A stretch of 8,938 nt of DNA, taken from assembly GCA_034211175.1 (NCBI GenBank), contig JAXHUH010000321.1:1-8938 (forward strand), written 5' to 3'. Positions 7,801 through 8,938 of this stretch are shown here, one piece after another; position 1 is the stretch's first letter, and each line of letters opens with the position of its first letter. The notes beneath the pieces are model-generated. The model had not been told where the DNA came from. It saw nothing but the letters and a program-made list of their open reading frames with translations, and did not search any database. Both the position numbers and the translations under genes were made by a program. The stretch is from JAXHUH01 sp034211175. Lineage in GTDB: Bacteria > Actinomycetota > Acidimicrobiia > Acidimicrobiales > CAIXPF01.

Positions 7801-8286
7801 GCCCAGAGCGGCGACGAGCGCCTCGCCGGGGTGGTGACGGGGGACCGGCCACCGCGCCTGCCGGGGATGGAGCCCGAGGAGGAGGCGATCGCCGACCTGT
7901 GGGCCACCGGCGTGTCGCCCGACGGCCACCCGACCCGGTTCCTGCGCGAGCAACTGGACGCGGCCGGGGTGGTGAGCGCGAAGGGCCTGCGCGACGAGCC
8001 GGCCGAGACCCGGGTGCTGGTCGCCGGGGTGGTGACCCACCGCCAGCGCCCGGCCACCGCCGGCGGCACGACGTTCATCAACCTCGAGGACGAGACCGGC
8101 CTGATCAACGTGATCGTGTCGCGTGGCTGCTGGGCCCGCCACCGCCGCGCCGCCCAGGGCGCCCCCGCCTTGCTGATCCGGGGCCGGCTCGAACGCGGCG
8201 ACGGCGACGTGATCAACATCGTCGCCGAACGCCTCGACCCCCTCCCACTCCGCCAAGGCAACCTCCGCTCCCGCGACTTCCGCTGA
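4864..8286 (+). CDS. dnaE2: Error-prone DNA polymerase III alpha subunit DnaE2 (ImuC)
   Basis: This is the SOS-induced C-family polymerase used for translesion synthesis and damage-induced mutagenesis. The 1140 residues are slightly longer than the usual 1050-1100 because of a linker at 20-68. The start MGWGNPPVSW is typical of actinobacterial DnaE2. Domains in order: PHP domain from 71 (HCHSNFSFLDGAS at 74-86, LTDHNG at 105-110); polymerase palm with YFLVVWDIVEFC near 427 and GRGSAA at 449-454; catalytic aspartates in PDIDLD at 488-493 and in KFDLLGL (Asp639); fingers region with IPLFQEQLM near 758; tandem helix-hairpin-helix part around 915-950; OB-fold from about 1050 to 1130. The C-terminus NLRSRDFR is the usual DnaE2 ending and distinguishes it from replicative DnaE1. 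All catalytic residues are kept, so it should be active. Its usual partners ImuA'/ImuB are not in the window; they are often unlinked in actinobacteria. A LexA box and -10 element sit directly upstream. Confidence 0.96.
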   Translation: MGWGNPPVSWTELARRLADRPVGRTHADRHTPPGAERFPGADGGDSPAWSHKRLPYEPRPLRRATATVPYAELHCHSNFSFLDGASHPEELVEEAVALGLEALALTDHNGFYGVVRFAEAARAQGLPTVFGAELTLGARDEVGVPDPAGEHLLVLARDPIGYGRLARVISEAQLAGSKGAPQVSLDRLTELGGVGTGDHWAILTGCRKGSVPAALADRGPTAARRRLDDLVGRFGRDHVAVELWDHGHPVDSARNDALTSLAIAAGVDLVATNNVHYANPTRRQLATALAAVRSRRSLDEVDGWLPAGAGAHLRSGAEQARRFARYPGVIERAVELARASAFDLKLVAPELPDYVETARGWGRPIAAHHSEMTYLRQVTEEGAALRYGPRPGPAAPGAIDSTDTARRRKAYTQIDHELDLIEQLNFPGYFLVVWDIVEFCRKADIYCQGRGSAANSAVCYALGITKADAVDLDLLFERFLSPERDGPPDIDLDIESGRREEAIQYVYDRYGRHNTAQVANVITYRARSSVRDMAKALGYATGQQDAWSKQIDRWSHVADSERQTDEQGRPDHDIPEPVLALAAEVEHFPRHLGIHSGGMVICDRPVVEVCPVEWARMEDRSVLQWDKDDCAAVGLVKFDLLGLGMLTALHGAVDLIRDHHGVEVDIATIPQDIAVYDMLCEADSIGVFQVESRAQMATLPRLRPRHFYDLVVEVALIRPGPIQGGSVHPYIRRRNGEEPVTYLHPLLEGALAKTLGIPLFQEQLMQMAIDVAGFSPGEADELRQAMGSKRSLERMGRLRARFYDGMAERGITGDVADQIWLKLQAFANYGFPESHSVSFAYLVYASSWIKRYYPAAFTAALLNAQPMGFYSPHSLVQDAVRHGVEVRTPDINHSKADATLEPCESSTGGVAIRLGISSVRGIGDDLAEAIEAGSPYESMEALRRETGASLEVLEALATAGAFGSLGLDRREALWVAGAVAQSGDERLAGVVTGDRPPRLPGMEPEEEAIADLWATGVSPDGHPTRFLREQLDAAGVVSAKGLRDEPAETRVLVAGVVTHRQRPATAGGTTFINLEDETGLINVIVSRGCWARHRRAAQGAPALLIRGRLERGDGDVINIVAERLDPLPLRQGNLRSRDFR

Positions 8287-8295
8287 GCACCTGTC

Positions 8296-8335
8296 CCATC
8301 ACGCAGCACATGCACCAGCCAAACTGTGATGGTGC
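8296..8335 (+). terminator. Weak, possibly alternative stem-loops after dnaE2
   Basis: CCATCAC (8296-8302) can pair with GTGATGG (8326-8332) over a 23-nt loop, or GCACCA (8312-8317) with TGGTGC (8330-8335) over 12 nt. The two use overlapping bases and cannot form together. They lie 10-50 bp after the stop codon, where a terminator is expected, but there is no T-run. Confidence 0.3.
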
Positions 8336-8519
8336 CGGGAGCCAAGCAGTGCAGGAAGCGGCACGCCGATACAAGGAGGTAAGCGGAGCCGTCAGCGCCT
8401 CGCGAGTTCCTGGCGGTTCTATGTGTTTTCATCTGTGCATCGCAGGCGCGCTCTGGTCTTGGACACGCACCCGTTCTGACCGGCGCTCATCTTCTTTCTT
8501 CTCTGCGTGTCTTCTCATG

Positions 8520-8537
8520 GTCAATCGGGTCAATCGG
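8520..8537 (+). repeat. Two tandem copies of a 9-bp unit
   Basis: GTCAATCGG occurs twice back to back (8520-8528 and 8529-8537). With only two copies it may be chance or a replication-slippage product; no function is evident. Confidence 0.6.
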
Positions 8538-8540
8538 GCT

Positions 8541-8555
8541 CGGGAAACTCTCCCG
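8541..8555 (-). terminator. Short hairpin just after the minus-strand small ORF
   Basis: CGGGA and TCCCG form a 5-bp stem with a 5-nt loop. On the minus strand it begins 3 nt after the TGA of the 8559-8732 ORF, a fitting place for a terminator. It is short and lacks a T-run, so the call is weak. Confidence 0.25.
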
Positions 8556-8558
8556 TTC

Positions 8559-8732
8559 TCATCGGTCCGGATCTCCTAGCATGATGACTTCAGACATCTG
8601 AAGATATATGGTTTGCCGTTCATTGGAATCGAAGATCACGGCTTGTCCATTCGATTGGCCGAGGTAGAATAGTGAATTAAGCTCGGTCAGTGTTAGCAAT
8701 GACCTGGACGGCTCATTGCTCACGGATTGCAT
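8559..8732 (-). CDS. Small unrecognised ORF, possibly the 3' end of a gene cut by the right repeat
   Basis: From ATG 8732 the minus strand encodes 57 residues (MQSVSNEPSRSLLTLTELNS at the start, then a glycine turn and VIFDSNERQTIYLQMSEVIM), ending with TGA at 8559-8561. The composition is balanced, with alternating hydrophobic positions like a small alpha/beta domain, unlike shadow frames of GC-rich DNA. No ribosome binding site stands before the ATG. The same frame is open upstream to the window end but has no ATG, GTG or TTG there. The part up to about 8790 (TSDLGLFSFRAEAVT) also looks protein-like, whereas the translation within the repeat does not. It is therefore probably the C-terminal remnant of a longer protein. 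Its GC content is clearly lower than that of dnaE2. I do not recognise a family. Confidence 0.4.
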   Translation of the reverse strand: MQSVSNEPSRSLLTLTELNSLFYLGQSNGQAVIFDSNERQTIYLQMSEVIMLGDPDR

Positions 8733-8820
8733 GGTTACGGCTTCTGCGCGGAAGCTGAAAAGGCCAAGATCAGAAGTTAGCGGTGTCCGACCTTCCTGGA
8801 CTCTCGTTGCCTCGACGGCG

Positions 8821-8937
8821 CCTAGCCCCGAATGGTCATGGCGAATGTGATTCGGTGATGTGCGGGTGCGCGGAAGAGCCCTTCTGAGCTGGGAAGATGT
8901 GGGTTGTCGAGATCCACAAGCTCCAGAACAGAAGGGC
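8821..8937 (-). repeat. Right copy of the 117-bp inverted repeat
   Basis: This is the exact inverted partner of 1-117. The last base of the window, T8938, extends the outer hairpin arm by one pair with A8877, giving AGCCCTTCTG at 8877-8886 and CAGAAGGGCT at 8929-8938. The window therefore stops precisely at the edge of the palindromic arm, while the left copy begins one base inside it. The minus-strand frame of the neighbouring small ORF stays open through the whole repeat. Confidence 0.9.
8878..8937 (-). other. 60-nt imperfect hairpin in the right repeat
   Basis: This is the identical structure in opposite orientation. Here the outer arm is visible with one more pair (A8877-T8938), giving a 10-bp arm. 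The hairpin is the outermost feature at both ends. Confidence 0.7.
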
Positions 8938-8938
8938 T

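Larger units (their letters stand above)
8287..8558. other. Intergenic stretch after dnaE2
   Basis: About 270 bp with no supportable gene on either strand. It holds two mutually exclusive weak hairpins just after dnaE2, a 9-bp tandem repeat and a short hairpin (separate entries). Base composition falls towards the right. Confidence 0.5.

Noticed and set aside
5592..8579. Long plus-strand frames overlapping dnaE2 and running into the downstream region
   Set aside because: The translations are arginine/proline/glycine-rich, shifted against dnaE2, with no domains; the tail after 8286 shows no codon bias or start signal.
1..8938. Complete small linear replicon with terminal hairpins
   Set aside because: There is no replication or terminal-protein gene, and rnj and dnaE2 are typical chromosomal genes. 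It cannot be excluded by sequence alone, but a repeat-bounded chromosomal contig is simpler.

Overview
The window looks like a chromosomal segment of a high-GC actinobacterium. I infer this from the strong G/C preference at third codon positions in the two large genes, an LexA operator of the actinobacterial/Firmicutes GAAC-N4-GTTC type, an actinobacterial-style DnaE2 and an RNase J. A deep lineage such as Acidimicrobiia is a guess from general flavour, not from any search. No tRNA, rRNA or CRISPR array is visible.

Layout, left to right. Positions 1-117 are a perfect inverted copy of 8821-8937, so the window is bounded by one 117-bp repeat in opposite orientations. The first 60 bp of that repeat fold into an imperfect three-segment hairpin. 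Positions 118-519 hold no convincing gene. From 520 to 2016 lies a secreted streptogrisin/alpha-lytic-type (S1) serine protease precursor, split by one in-frame TAG at 832-834: signal peptide and start of the propeptide before it, rest of the propeptide and an intact catalytic triad after it. Its TGA overlaps the ATG of a lipoprotein gene (2016-2669), suggesting translational coupling. A terminator-like stem-loop (2703-2733) and a small ORF with a ribbon-helix-helix-like N-terminus (2738-3127) follow.

The core of the window is rnj (RNase J, to 4811) followed after 52 bp by dnaE2 (error-prone DNA polymerase III alpha subunit, 4864-8286). The short gap carries a textbook LexA box and a -10 element placed so that dnaE2 mRNA is probably leaderless. 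rnj has its best ribosome binding site in front of an in-frame ATC codon rather than in front of the GTG used here.

After dnaE2 come about 270 bp with only weak hairpins and a 9-bp tandem repeat. Then, on the minus strand in lower-GC DNA, lies a small unrecognised ORF (8559-8732) whose open frame runs into the right-hand repeat without a start codon, as if the gene had been cut by it.

Functionally the two central genes are an RNA-processing/decay nuclease and an SOS-induced mutagenic polymerase. The flanks look accessory: an exported protease with a membrane-anchored partner, one orphan gene fragment and inverted repeats. Most striking are the terminal inverted repeat with its hairpin, the amber codon inside a conserved propeptide motif, and the possible non-canonical ATC start of rnj.
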